DNA of 64,000 nucleotides, taken from the NCBI RefSeq assembly GCF_041260155.1, contig NC_091944.1:19442272-19506271 (forward strand), given 5' to 3'. This document shows positions 36,781-49,860 of this stretch, in pieces. The position numbers and the translations under genes were made by a program. The notes under the pieces were generated by a model, which was not told the origin of the DNA, searched no databases, and saw only the letters and a program-made list of their open reading frames with translations. Position 1 is the first letter of the stretch. Each line of letters opens with the position of its first letter. This stretch comes from Ptychodera flava (Eukaryota; Hemichordata; Enteropneusta; Ptychoderidae).

Positions 36781-37135
36781 GCAAACAATTCAGACTGCTA
36801 ACATTTTTGTCGAACACATTCGGGTTTATTTTTTTGCAGCAGTTCTGACTTTGTTTTCAAAACTCTTTACAGTTTTTCTTCTTCCAATGTTGACATCACT
36901 TTAACTTACAGACCCAAACGATGTAAATTTTGAAGACATAAGTTCCGGCTTATCATTGTCTCGCTCTGTTCCTTTCTGCAGATCCTGTCTACGGGACTGA
37001 GTCCTATCTAAAGCCTGGCTCCATTGAATTTTGTCTGTTGTACGTCCGAACGGACCATACCAACGTAACTTCATGACGCTATCAGGATTATATCTTTGGC
37101 ATTCGGTTTTTAAGGACACGATATAAACTGTCACC
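36781..37135. other. Upstream region of ASB-like gene 2
   Basis: Likely promoter and 5' UTR of the gene starting at 37136; no specific element identified. Confidence 0.35.
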
Positions 37136-38479
37136 ATGGAGACCGAGAGACAGATAGCAATGGCTTGCATCAATGATGATGCTTGTTGTTTAGATTCTTT
37201 ACTATCCTCAGCGCACAGTTTCCAAGATTTGAAAATACAAACAGCAGATCTGAAAAGCTACGAAAGTGGAACATACAAACAGGCTTGGCAAAGGGTGAAC
37301 AATAAGATATCCTTCCGCACAATTACTCCGATGCATTTAGCTGCGTTTCATGGAAGCTGGCGCTGTGTTGAGTTTTTTCTGAAACACAGACTCTGGTTAA
37401 ACGATAGCGTAGAAAGTTCAGATGGGAATAAATACCCTCCCCTATGTTTTGTTCTCCTTGCTCTAGAATTCACAACCATTGATCTGTCAACCGAAGCCCC
37501 GTTCTATCTCCATGATTCGTCCAAGCGACAAGATCTGGAGAAGTGTCTCAGAGTACTGTTGACTGGTGGCGCTCGTGCTGAAGTCCCCGTCCTGATCAGG
37601 TGGCCGCTGCTACATCGAGCGATGGACGCCAACATGGACACCGAAATAATACAGTTACTTGCTCGGCAAGGGGCAGACGTGAATGGAATCGACAACAGAA
37701 AAATGACGGCGTTGCATTTTGCCGTGGTCTACGACAAAAGTCGATACATCGAGCCGTTGATTAAACTGGGAGCAGAGGTTGATAAACGGGGACCCGGCGG
37801 AATGACTGCAATATGTTACGCTGCCAACTTTGGAAAGGATCCCTCTTACGATAGAGTTAAAATACTCTATGAAAGCGGCGCAAATCCAAACATCACAAAC
37901 AGTTACGGTAGGACAGCACTCCACAGCGCTTGCGCCGGTGGTGTAGTCGATCACATCAACTATCTTGCAGACAAAATTGACGACGTCAATGCTTTGACAA
38001 ATGATGGGGACACAGCTCTCGATTTGGCAGTGAAAAATATTTGTAATTTTCACCTCTACAACAACGTTATCGATGCGAATAGCCCTTTCAATACTGACTA
38101 CTCCACCACGGTCGCAAAATGTTTCATAAACATGATGAATCATGGAGCAAAATTCAACAGAATGACGCTTGAGACGACCCAGACATCCGTCCTTTACCTG
38201 GCTGAAGTATTATGTGCACTTTTAAACAGCGCCGCTTACGTCGATCTTCGAGAAAGCGATGTTGGCCTACCCTTCGGGGCTCCGTACCAATACCAAAATT
38301 TTTACCAGTCGTTGGGCGCCCTCAGAAACGGTCCAAGAAGTCTGCGACATTTAAGCCGCTGTACGGTGAGGAATTCACTCGGGAAGAAAATCCACAGCTC
38401 GCTGGATGGACTGCGGCTACCGGCACGATTGAAAAGTTACATCCGTTTAGAACCTTCCTTGCATCTTGAATTGGACTAG
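37136..38479 (+). CDS. Ankyrin-repeat and SOCS-box (ASB-like) protein 2, intronless, divergent SOCS box
   Basis: 447 aa from an ATG in a near-perfect Kozak context (CACCATGG). Ankyrin repeats are recognisable at about residues 63-92, 155-184, 189-217, 222-253, 258-285 and 289-340 (e.g. MTALHFAVVYDKSRYIEPLI, GRTALHSACAGG). A SOCS-box-like C-terminus covers about 400-440. Compared with gene 1, the BC-box Cys is Ser (SLRHLSRCTV, Ser407) and the Cul5 box reads LRLPARLKSYI instead of LPLP. The frame is intact and layout and length match the upstream paralogue. It probably arose by tandem duplication. Elongin and Cul5 binding may be weakened; substrate unknown. Confidence 0.87.
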   Translation: METERQIAMACINDDACCLDSLLSSAHSFQDLKIQTADLKSYESGTYKQAWQRVNNKISFRTITPMHLAAFHGSWRCVEFFLKHRLWLNDSVESSDGNKYPPLCFVLLALEFTTIDLSTEAPFYLHDSSKRQDLEKCLRVLLTGGARAEVPVLIRWPLLHRAMDANMDTEIIQLLARQGADVNGIDNRKMTALHFAVVYDKSRYIEPLIKLGAEVDKRGPGGMTAICYAANFGKDPSYDRVKILYESGANPNITNSYGRTALHSACAGGVVDHINYLADKIDDVNALTNDGDTALDLAVKNICNFHLYNNVIDANSPFNTDYSTTVAKCFINMMNHGAKFNRMTLETTQTSVLYLAEVLCALLNSAAYVDLRESDVGLPFGAPYQYQNFYQSLGALRNGPRSLRHLSRCTVRNSLGKKIHSSLDGLRLPARLKSYIRLEPSLHLELD

Positions 38480-39473
38480 GCTATAGGTTGGTTGTACTCA
38501 CCAGCCTCAATACATTGTACAGTGACCGTATTTTAACTTCTGCTGATCATGTTGGTCTTACTGATTGTATTTGAACGTGATTGATCAAAGAAAACTCTGT
38601 ATTAAAGGATACACTGCTTCAATGGAATTACAGTTGTCAGAGGAAAGTTTGCTTTGACCCAATGGGGAAAAAATTGGCAAGATTATTTTTCAGTAGGAAA
38701 GTCATGTTTCTTGACAAACTTTTCATCTGCCAGCCTGATAAATGGAAGAGGTTATATGGAAGGGAGAAATTATTAAAGGTGCCTTGTGAACACGTGTACA
38801 GCAGCTCAATAGCTGTTGTAGTGTTGCAAAAAAATAGGCTTGTACAAATATTACGTAGGACTAGATTAGTCTTATGATTTCTTCACTGAAACCTTGACAT
38901 CTTGAAAATGCTGCTGGACGGAGAATAATCTAACTCATACTCTGTCTTACAGTTTTGGATTTAGTTACGTTATCAGCCAAACATAGAGTGTTTGTTTGGA
39001 TTGTTAAAAACAAAGAAATCTTCCATTGGAATGGATTGAGGGCAGCTTCAATGACAAATTACTGCATCAAAAACAAGGACTTTCTGATGTTAAAGGGCCA
39101 TCCTTCATAACTCAAAAATGTAATAAATGACAAGAAATGATGGTTTAGGTTTGAGCATTTACCGTTTATTAAATATGTTTAAGAAGCAAACAATTTATGT
39201 TACACTGGTGTCAGTCATATTGATATTTGTTTGAACAGCTATCAACTTGAACCTGTGGCTTTTACTGTCACTGATGGAGCTCACTGTTATAAGACTCTTT
39301 CTGATTGGTGGTGTCTCCGCACATGACTGTAACCACACTGCTGATTGGTACTGGCTGACAAAACAACTGTTAAACCTTTCCTGATTGGTGTTGGTGGATT
39401 TCACGACTGCCAATCAGAGTCCATTGATCTCAAAACAGATGTCATACCCTCCAGTGTCATGAGGTTCCAATTT
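38480..39473. other. Converging 3' ends of ASB-like gene 2 (+) and DCAF13 (-)
   Basis: Holds both 3' UTRs. A minus-strand AATAAA (TTTATT near 39167) could serve DCAF13. The short open frames are not supported. Confidence 0.45.
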
Positions 39474-42400
39474 CTACTGTACTTCTGCAACAACATGCTT
39501 CTTTCTCTCTGGAACACGAGGCACTGCACCGGGTTTGCTGTGTTTCCGTAAGTTAGACACCCTGTAAACAAACCAAAATAATACAGGAATTACAACTGGT
39601 ATTCAATTCTTTATACAGTACTGGGCACAACTCCAATCACATTTCAGATAATCTGATATCTAATCAGATATCTTACCTGATATCTAATCAGATATCTTAC
39701 GCTCCCCATCCATCTCCTTTGTATTGAAGAACAAGAATTTGATGTGCATCTCTTTAATAAACAGTTTGTCTTGAAAAAAATTTACAATACTGCATTTATA
39801 CTTCCTGAAAAGATGTATGTATTCATTACATTTTGGTTTGTTGAGTTTTCAGATTACAAAAAATTAAAGAAATGAAAATTTGTGTGGATATCTTAGCTGA
39901 GAACACATAAAAAAGTCTTGAGTGTGTCAAGGTAATTGTCTTTGAAAGGAAAGCATTTTTTTCCTGAGTGAATATCTAAATGATCAATCTCAGTGGTTGA
40001 GCAGACTGCACTGCCCGTGAATAAAGTGTTTTCCACAGTTGTTTTCAACACTTAGAAACAAAGCAGAAGTAAACTATTTTTTTTTTCATTCGCAGAACTG
40101 GATGTTGACATTTGAATTCTATAAGTGCCATCACAAGACACACTTTGACTCCTATACTAGGCATATAAATATTGGCCTTTCCATAACAAATCTATGCAAT
40201 ATGTTACAAAGACGGTAACAGTGAGATGATGGCCAACCTATTCTGTCTTGATTTCCTTTCAAAAAAAACCCCGAAGTGACTCAGCTGAATGCTGATGCAG
40301 AGCACTTCTTCATGTACCTATGTTGTCCCTTTAACAAGCACAGCTTACTTGGAGGGGGAATTAAAAATTTTGAGACTGAAGTAAACACATGGTACCTAAC
40401 CTGTATTAAAGGCATCAGGTGCATCAAGTATAATGACCAAGATGTACATTATAAACGAGACAATACGGAACCAACTTACCTTTTCCTCTTTGATTCCTTC
40501 TGTATTCTGATAGTCTTGGCTTCTTGATAGATGGCTCTCGGAACATGCCTGTGACGGGATATTCTCTTCACCTGTGGGAAGTGCTTGAACTTGTCTTTGA
40601 GTTTTTCACTGTATTCAAGGGCGGCATGCTCTCTGGCTCTCATCTGCGGAGAAAACATGGAATGGTTATAGGTTTATACAATCTGAGAACAACACTTTGA
40701 ACAAACTTGTCGTTCAATATAAAAACACCTGTTTGTACATTTACACTAATAAACATTAATTCATTAAATCTGACAGGTGAGAAGATTATTACCAAATATT
40801 ATCTGCATCTAAGAAGGGTTTAAAACTAGAAGATTTTCATTTGAATGAAACACCGACTTGCAACAAAAAGAAATGCAAGTTACTGTCACTCTATTTCAAA
40901 TATCAATATAGACATTGCTCTGATCTACCTTAGAGCTGGGAATCTAAATTGCCCATGATTTTGTCAGTGAACAAAGCCATGTTTTTGACAAAAATGCTAA
41001 AAGCACGGCAGATAAGTATTCACGTATACAAAGTGTGTTGATGAATATTGTTTCACTTTGCCTATCCAGATATAAGGAATCATTATCAATAGAGAATATT
41101 CATATATCGCAGATTGTGCACTATATACATGTACATATATGCTTCCTGTGGGGTAATGAAAACCAGGCGTCTTGTTTTTCTCAAAGGAGAAATTTTTGCC
41201 ACGAAAAGAAAGGTCTAAAATTGTTGCCACTACTCACAGCACCCAGTTTCTCCCAGGCTTTGGCTTTCCACACACGGATGTTGGTTTCCTCGGATCCGGA
41301 TAGAATGTATTTGTTATCCATGGACCACTTCACACAAGACACCTGTTGCATCCGTTTGGTGTGGTACACTTCCCTGCGGATGAAATACAATGTTTGTGGT
41401 ACGTTTAATTACTTTCTTTTTACAATCAACTCGTGCACTTCAGAGACAATATCTCCCTCCCTCCACAAATTTCAAAAGTTAGGGCATAGCATTCATCTCA
41501 GGAACACATATTCAGACTCCTAAACTTCTACAGCACCATTTGGTACACCACTTGTTGGGCTTATTTCGAAACTTATGGAGTGAATGAAGTTTTCACAAGC
41601 ATATATTTGTGAAAATCGAAAACACAAGGATTGCGGCCATTTTGAATTTCAAGTGTCGGTAAATTTTGGGCAATTTGTTTCTCTAGCACCAAATTTTGCA
41701 AGGTGACCCCGATTCTTTTCTTGATTATTAAAAATAATGGTTTCATTACAGAAATCAATGTGTGCATTACCTTAAGTTACCCATCAGTAAAACTCTTTCT
41801 ATCTCTGTGTGTATCACCATATCTGTTCTCTTACCTGCTGTGTCCCTTGTCACGGGGAAATATTCTAATGGACTTATCAAAGCTGCCGCTGACAAATTCC
41901 CTTCCGGTTGGTGAATAATCCACGTCCAAGACAGCAGAGACATGATCCATATGGATGTTGACAGGCATATCTAGTCTTCTCATGTCAAATGTGTATAAAC
42001 TTTGGGAAAGGCAGATGAGAAACAGAGAAATGAATTCCCTACTTTTAAAGTGTATGTCCCGCATAAATTCAAAGTTAATTTTGCTTAAAATGAGCCATGC
42101 TATATGATTTTGCCACCCTACTTTATCAAATAAATGCATCACCCAAATGAAACGACGCGGTTAAATATTATTAAAATGCAAAATGTTGTGCGACTTTGAA
42201 GTTAGCTGCCATTCGGGTCGTTTCGGAATTCGCGGGCATTGCCACTGGAAATGACGTAACTAATAGAATGTACAGTGAGTGTGTTCACCTCGGCCATAGC
42301 GAATGCTTACCGCTGTGGCTTCAACATGGTGAGAAGTTACGCCTTTGGTGGCTGAAGTAACTGCAGCCATTGTCAGTTTATTGCATTTTAGGATGATGTA

Positions 42401-45400
42401 TTAGCCGCATTTGACAAAATTACAAGAAAGGGTCGGAAAAGAGGCATTCAGACAAGCGTTTTCTGCGGTGCACATTTTCGAGTGCCGTGACTTAGAATAA
42501 ACACGGTTCGGAAGCCAGATGTACGGTAAGATAGACTTTAATTCCTGGAGTTACTACATCGATTATGTAATCGCAATGCCGTACCAGTACGACCATTGTC
42601 ACCAGAAAGCTTCGCGTGTATCATCATCAACTGTGGACAAGAGCGAGAACAGCAGCAAGACTGCGACAGGTTGCCCAAAACATGTCAAGGATGCGGGGGC
42701 CGCGGAGAAGTATGGCCGTGTTTACATCCCCAAAGACTGATCGCCGATTCAGATGCTTTACGAAAGTGATTGTAAATAAATAAATGAATACAAGTACTAG
42801 ATCTCATGCATGTGTGACTCTATAATTAGTAACGTTTGGAGATATCTAATTTTATATACCTAAAAAAGTTTACGTAGTGATTGACTGACTCTTTGCGAGA
42901 CTGAACGATAGGTTGTGTATAATACAGCACGGCGCTGCCAGTAACAGTGACACACCGTGTAGCATGCAAAGAAGTTTATACTGTTGACGAAGCAGTCGCA
43001 TTGTCGTCATCTGTTCCCTTCTGCTCGACTAAGTCTCCCCTAAAACATTTTAGCTTCTTTGAGAATTTTGCAGTCATGAAACAATGAACACTGTGCTTTA
43101 TATCGCTGACACTTAATCAAGAAAAAAAACTGCGGAAGCGTAGCTGATCACTCCGTCACAGAAATGGCCGGCTGAGCCGCCCGGCCTCGGGTGCCAGTGT
43201 GCCCGATATTTACATCATGTCAATTTTAATTTATCTCTTCCCGAGAATTTGGCTAGACATGTCTTTACGGTCACATATTTTTAAAAGTGCCAATGTTCAT
43301 GTGAGGTTTGATAACGCCAAACTGAAGATTTTGCGGCGAGAATACTACCTTTGGTGTTTATGCTAACATGACACCTCAGCCTGTTCCACTTCCAGCTGTC
43401 GATAGGAAAGATGTGTGTTATGAACGGTGGACAATTTTCAACTTGATCTCTACTACATTTATCTACAAGCGTCATGGTGTAATTCAAATTTTTATATACA
43501 GATTTTGAACGAGGCAATTTGTGTTGAGAAGTAATAATAAGGTGGGATGGCAACTCCAGACTTATATTTATATTTTGTTAGCTTGCGGTTGTGTGTACGG
43601 TAGTGCACTGGTGTGTTTGACTGTGGTCACGGTGGGCTTGTCACTGACGCGACGGTCAACAAGAGTTCCGCTCTTGTTCTCGTTTAGGTTAAGGTTCCGA
43701 CTGTTAAAATTTGCAGGCCTGTAAATTCTGAACAGCTTTGTCATATCTTCTGTGACGATGATATTCTCAGTTGCACTGCTTTCACTCATGAAATTATCAC
43801 TATCTCCATAGTCAATGCATGAAGTCACCGTCACCCATTCTATTAGTGACGTCACAGCTACTTGCGCCAAAACGGGGCGAGCTCGGCAATTTCCGGAAAT
43901 GTCGCCATGATGGAAATCGAAAAGTGCAATTTTCCCGTGTTTTCGTCGAAATAACATAATACAACCGTCTAAAAACCGCTCAAATAAGCTTCAGTTTGTG
44001 TAAATGTTTGTTTTATTAATACCAATTTCATTGACAACCAGAACTATAGTATATGCCCCAAGTCAAACGAAAAAGTCTCAAAATGTGGCAGGACTCACAC
44101 TTTAAGATTACGGTAGATGATTGATTCAAGAAGGAACTGTGAAATGTCAACAGCGCCCTCTAGAGTTTGCTGCTTGATGCGAGAAATAGAGATTTGTTTT
44201 TGTGCAAGCTGCCGAAATATCACAACACACAAAGTTTTTCAGGATTAAATCTTATCATATTTTGAGGATTCTGCTTTCATTATTCTCTGGTACAAAGATA
44301 TATAGGAAAGATACGTTCATGTTTGTAGGATTGGAAGAGTAAAATTGTCAAATATTGTCTTTTTTTAATTAGGTCTTAAAACGCAAAGATTTTTAATACT
44401 TTACATAGTATCAAGTAATATGTTTTGCTGTGGCAAGCCTTCTTTTAGGATACAATCAATGAAAAATATTGACATTAAATGCGATGAAATTCTCCTGCAC
44501 TATAACTGAAACACTGCATGAACACAACAATGTACATACGCATATGTTCCAGCGCAATTAACAATGCACCCTCTTACTTATGAGACTTAGGAGTCTCTGA
44601 ATCAATTCTGGCTCTAAGTCTACCCTATGCCAGTACTGGAAATATGTCAAATTTTCTACACTCCGAGAGTACTTACTGGAGTTGTTGGAAAGCTGGACTG
44701 AAGAATACATGACCCACCCTCAACAATTGTACAAATCAACATAATCCTAGGGTCCTGTTTTTTATTTACACAATACGGGCACCCCTAGGTAAATCTTAGT
44801 GTTTTCATAATGAAAAGCGAGTCCACTGTTCTTCTAGTGTGCTTGGTGGCGCATGAACTTGGCGTAGAAGAAACACTGGCCATTTACATGTACTTACTTA
44901 TAATCTTCATTTGCAGCAGTAAATATGAAGGCTTCCATTGGGTTCCAGGAGATGGTATTGGTGTTCATGTCAAGGATGACTTTCCGAAGGGGTGCGGAAC
45001 CCCTCGTGTCGTACAGGACTATGTTTCTGTCTTTAGCACAGCTGGCTAGCATGTGAGTCTGGAAGAGATTTACATAAATGTTGACATCACATGACACTCA
45101 AGGACCAATCACAAATCACGGAACCCTTTCACTCATTTTCTTAATCCAACCATCCCAATTTCTCACAGTATAGGGGTCCAACTTGCCCACGTAAAAAGTT
45201 TTAATTCATTTTTAATTGGTGAGTGAAAGGGTTGGGCAAAAATTAAACAGCGGAAACAGGAAGGCATGAAATCAACAGCAGAGTGCAGTCAAGGGGAAAT
45301 ATGATACATGATTCTTGATTCACTGTAAATGAACGTGTTGAACAGTGTGTATAAAGGGAAATGGCAATAACTTTTGACAACACTTTCATTATTTATGTTC

Positions 45401-48400
45401 CATGAAGAGAGAACATATCGTTATTCCTCCAGCAAAGTACGTTGAAATGCAAAGCATTTGCCTTACAAACGCAAAGCATTGAGAAGTGTATACAATGCTA
45501 TTTGACAAATGATTTCTAGTCTGCACTAAGATTCAAATATCAGCAATAGCACTGGACATCACAAAGATAAAGACTTGTTGACCATATATGTATATGAACA
45601 TCATTTGGAAATTAGAGAAAGAAATTATTTGTCTAGTGGAACAAAAATATTGGAAAACACAAAAGGTAAAGTTTGTAAGTTGAAGAAAGAATTAAAGGCA
45701 AGTTTATGTGGTCAAATGCACACTTAAATGTCATTACTTAGCTAAACATACCTCGACTGGATTGAACTTGACACTGTGTATGCTATCTGTACCCCATGTA
45801 AATGACCTTATCGGATCCGTCCTACTTTCATCCCAGATATCGACTTGCTGCCCACATGTGGCAAAGACTGGATCCCTCCAATGATGATCAATTGAGATGT
45901 ATACAGTCTGTAAAAGAACAGCACAGGGTTTTTTTTGTAAGTTCTTGAATGGTCTTGAAGAGATTTGCCCAACTAAATTGAACAATCATGGCAGATGATG
46001 TGCCTGTAGAAATAATCTGTCATTTCAATACAGCAGAAAGGTACAATTCACTACAACTATAGGAGAAACATAACTGTTTATGGTTCTTCATTAGAAAGAG
46101 AAATATTCATTATAGATGAGGAATATTTTCTTACAGCATTATTCCCTTGATTTGGAAATTTGTGGATGACATGTTTACTACAGAGAAGCACGCTGATAAT
46201 GCATTGATGAACTCTAATTGATTCATGATGAAAGGGAACAGTATCAAGAAGAGAAACATCAGAAGAGAAAATGTCTACTTGAAATTATTAACAAGTAATA
46301 CATGAGAACATTTACACTCAAATTCTATGTGTCTCTGTAGTATTGCATGGTTTTGTCACAATGCATGTACACGCATGCAAAAAGTCAAATTGCTATTTTG
46401 CCGGCTTTTTTAAGTCAAAATTTGTGCAGTTTTGATATATTCATGATGTACACAAATCATGAAATCTTGCGAGCAGGTTTCTTGTACAAAAAAGGAAAAG
46501 CCTGTGAAGGCAATGGCATATAAAAGTTTCTACGGATGTGCTAAACATTTCTTCAGAAAAGAAGAACACAGTTATAGTGAATGGTAACCTTTATACTGCC
46601 AAGTTCAAATGTCCCCATCGGGTCAAGTAGGTGAAAATAGTGAGGCATAACATTTGAAGGCCCCTTTACAACGGAAATACTGTGAACATTGTTTTACTGA
46701 TGAACACTCTATAACATAATGCCCAGTAGGTGAAAATATGAATAGGTTTCTCGTTCAATACCACTTTTGCCTGACTTGGCAGACAGTATATGACAGACCA
46801 AACAAGAAACAATGTTCTATTCTGGCATACCTTTCCAAGGATTGTATTGATTGGTTCCTCTTCAACACCATGATCAGGTGACTCCATCCTCCATTGTTTT
46901 ATTGTGTGGTCATCACCAACCTGTCAGATATGACAACAAATAAATATTCTGTGCTGAAAATGTGGGCATATAAAGCAAGTGTAACTTTCCCTTTAAAGGT
47001 TTACTGTCAACCAATTACATGTACATTCCTTACATAGAATCTGGCTGATTTACTCTACACTGAAAACTTGTGCATGGAAAACAATGATCTTTGTGACATA
47101 TAATAAAAGAAAGTAAGGCTTGCAAATCAAAAAAGTGGAAAGACATTCTATATTTGAGAGACCTGGTATTTTGAAACTAGGATATAGAATATTGAAAGAA
47201 TGACGGAAATGCTGTCATTAAGGGCATGGAATGGTTCAATTTTACCTGTCTACAGTAGTCATTTCACAGGAATTTCTTAAAAACATATAAATGGCCGTAT
47301 ACATGTTATTGGCACAGAAACCAGTCACTAAAGTTGCTTTACCATTTACCCTATGTTTCCAAACCTTAGCATTAATAATCAATGTACTTACTGAGTAGAA
47401 ACTATCTCCTTCAGGTCGTATACAGAGCCCTCTAACAAACCCTGTGTGTGCTGTGATAGTTCTGCTGCACTGTCTCCTTCCTAAATCCCAGATTCTTATC
47501 TGAAAAAAGCAGGCAAATATACATCATTGTTGTTTCAAAAAAAATCACTACAACTGTACTCCTGTCTTTCAGCAAGCAAGCCAGTGAATTTTTCTGAAAC
47601 ACACACTATATTTTTGTAGATGGTTGTATAGATTCTATATATCGGGCTGATATATTTCATATTAAAGCAAGAGTGACAATAATTTTACTACGCATTTCAA
47701 TAACATTCATAGAAATGCAATGAATTCATTCTACCATGGTGGTCGCCACTCTGGAAAATCAAACCATGGCAATCTCTGTAAGTGGCATGGCAACCTCCTG
47801 TAACAATAAACTATAACAGCTTTTGTAAAGCCGTGCATATTTTTTGTGAGCCATATAGAATTTGTCTCCCCTTGTAACCAAATGACTGTCTTCAAGTTGT
47901 AAAAATAAATACATAATATACGATTTACTGTTTATCATCTTGAAATCATAACTTACCTCACCATCACAGCTTCCCGATAACAAGGTAGACAAACTTGTAG
48001 GATGCTTGCACATACAGTGAACGCTATCTCTGTGGCCTTCCAGTGAACCAAGGAATGGCTTGGCAAACACTCTCTCTAGCTTTGTTGCATTTAGGGCTCT
48101 GCTGTACTCTCTGGCCGCTTCGAATGGATGCAGTGAGGGATCATAATTTCTGGGAACTGATAGGATGTAGATAGATATAATAAATTAGATAAAGAGAATC
48201 ACATACCCTGTGACTGAATAGGTCTCATCTGTTATTTTGATTTGTGTAGTTTGACTTTGTATTTTGTAATTGCATGCAAATTCTTTGATACATTTAGAAG
48301 CACCAATGCACTCTCCAATAATATTACCCTGTTCAGAACTAACGTACATGTACTATTAACACTCTCTTACAACATGGAGGTAAAAAACTCCCTCCATGGT

Positions 48401-49860
48401 CACAACTTCGTCTAATAATTCTGCTTGTGATTGGCTTCCAGAGAGCCAAGAAATATAAGAACCAAATTGCACAATTTGATTGAATGTAAATGCTATACAC
48501 ATGCTTGTTGATCAAGTTACTACAAAAGCTTCTAAACAATATTCTGTGCTTACTGTAGAGGTTTTATACAATCATTGTAACAAGGTTTCAACAATTTGTC
48601 TGTGTTATACACAGTAACATTTTAATTCTGTTGCCTCTTTGCCTTGCTTCCACCTAATGTTGTTGAAAAAAACACTGTGTTCATAAACAACATAGTTGGT
48701 AGCTATGAATACGCAGCAGTGCTTTGGCATATTGATTGTGCTTGGGTCAGGGATCACTGCTACAGAACCACTTCAAGCTTACCCATAGGCTTTCTTGGTA
48801 GTTTATTACCACACCGATCATCGTCGCTGATCTACCTCACAAAATTATGAAATATTTTAGTCTTTGAATAAATCAACCAGTACCCGCCTATATCTACAAC
48901 TCATTCTTAACTCCTGCTAACTATCTTGCCAATAATGACATGTATTTTCAGCATTTTTCCTTGAGCTGTTGACGTTTCTGCTCAAATTTGAACTCTTTAC
49001 CCTCTGGGGTGTATAGCATATTGTATATGTTAGAGGTCAAAAGATCACAATTTGAACAATTTCAGAGGAAACTGTTGATGGCTTCGGAAAAAATGCTTGA
49101 AAATGCATGTTGTTACAGTCGATATAGTTAGCAGTAGTTGAGTCGAGTTGTAGATAGTCAGTGATAAGGTGGGTACAGGTTGATTTATTCAAAGACTAAT
49201 TCATTATTTTGTGAGCTACATCAGTGACACCAATCAGTTTCATAAAAAGTACCAAGAAACCTATGGGTTGGCTTGCAGCGATTCAATGATGATGACCCTG
49301 AACCTGTGCATGATCAATACATCACAGCACCGCTTGTGCGTTCACAGCTACCAAGTTGCTTTTACCATAGAGGTGGCACACAGTGTGGTACCTCCATGCT
49401 TGTACATGCACTAAAGTACCACCACAAACAATAGCATTAATGGACCATGGAGGTGTGCTACATCAGTTGACAAACATCACAATCCCTCAATCACACATGC
49501 TGTAGACACTCCATACACAGAGGTAGCAGAGACCTCACGAATGTGTTGTCACTGTCGCTCAGTTACCTTGCTAAAGTTTCTGTAGTTCTGTAGCCCCCAA
49601 CTTTCCCCTTGCGATTTTGAAAGGTGGGAAACTGGAAAGCCCACCTTTCCCCACCTCCGAAAATCGTTGGGGAAAGCTGTTGACGACGAAACAGCAGCGA
49701 CCAATCATCAACGTGTATACTGTACACATTTAATTCACATGCATGATGTTGTTGTGGAAGCATATATCAATGCGAAAAATCTGAACTCACCTTTGTGTAT
49801 ATCGTTTTTCGTTTCTCTAACGTAATCGTCTGGATTCCGGGATAATACTTTCACCTTCAT
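39474..49860 (-). CDS. DCAF13: DCAF13/SOF1 WD-repeat protein, ten coding exons, complete
   Basis: Exons in transcript order: 49860-49791, 48156-47957, 47499-47392, 46920-46831, 45907-45752, 45058-44898, 41999-41835, 41373-41238, 40643-40480, 39561-39474. All introns are GT-AG and all phases fit, giving 1338 nt, or 445 aa plus stop, the length I recall for human DCAF13. The start MKVKVLSRNPDDYVRETK, PRNYDPSLHPFE, CGQQVDIWDESRTDPI, MDHVSAVLDVDYSPTG and the C-terminal ISRHRHVPRAIY...KHSKPG are nearly colinear with the vertebrate protein. WD repeats fill about residues 55-350 and the Sof1 domain about 350-440. Known role: U3 snoRNP/SSU-processome component for 18S rRNA maturation in the nucleolus, and a DDB1-CUL4 substrate receptor. 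Intron 6 is enlarged by repeats. Confidence 0.97.
39653..39702. repeat. Tandem 24-bp palindromic repeat
   Basis: CTGATATCTAATCAGATATC followed by TTAC occurs twice in a row; each unit contains the hairpin GATATC-TAATCA-GATATC. It lies in the last DCAF13 intron. Confidence 0.75.
41498..41775 (+). mobile_element. Family A MITE, copy 5, in DCAF13 intron
   Basis: A left-truncated and diverged copy (CATATTCAGACTCCTAAAC) that ends GCATTACCTTAA and keeps GCGGCCATTTTGAATTTCAA. It lies in the intron between the exons ending 41835 and starting 41373. Confidence 0.6.
42043..44106. mobile_element. Putative 2-kb DNA transposon in DCAF13 intron 6
   Basis: The left end CTTTTAAAGTGTATGTCCCG and right end (reverse complement CTTAAAGTGTGAGTCCTGCC) look like imperfect inverted termini around about 2.06 kb. 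The interior has a higher-GC, coding-like patch: minus-strand frame 43568-43957 (129 aa) and plus-strand frame 42519-42740. I recognise no transposase in either. It explains most of the 2.9-kb intron between exons 6 and 7. Confidence 0.4.
45121..45233. repeat. Family B-like element in DCAF13 intron
   Basis: Starts AACCCTTTCACTCATTTT and ends GGTGAGTGAAAGGGTT: inverted ends of about 14 bp. Interior AGTATAGGGGTCCAACTTGCC resembles the 3187 copy. Confidence 0.6.
48373..48398. repeat. 26-bp micro-palindrome (CATGGAGG type) in DCAF13 intron 1
   Basis: CATGGAGG on the left and CCTCCATG on the right around TAAAAAACTC. Flanks CTTACAA and GTCACAA agree at 5 of 7 positions, possibly a decayed target duplication. 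Confidence 0.5.

Noticed and set aside
39653-39702. CRISPR-like repeats
   Set aside because: Only two adjacent palindromic units without spacers, in an animal intron.
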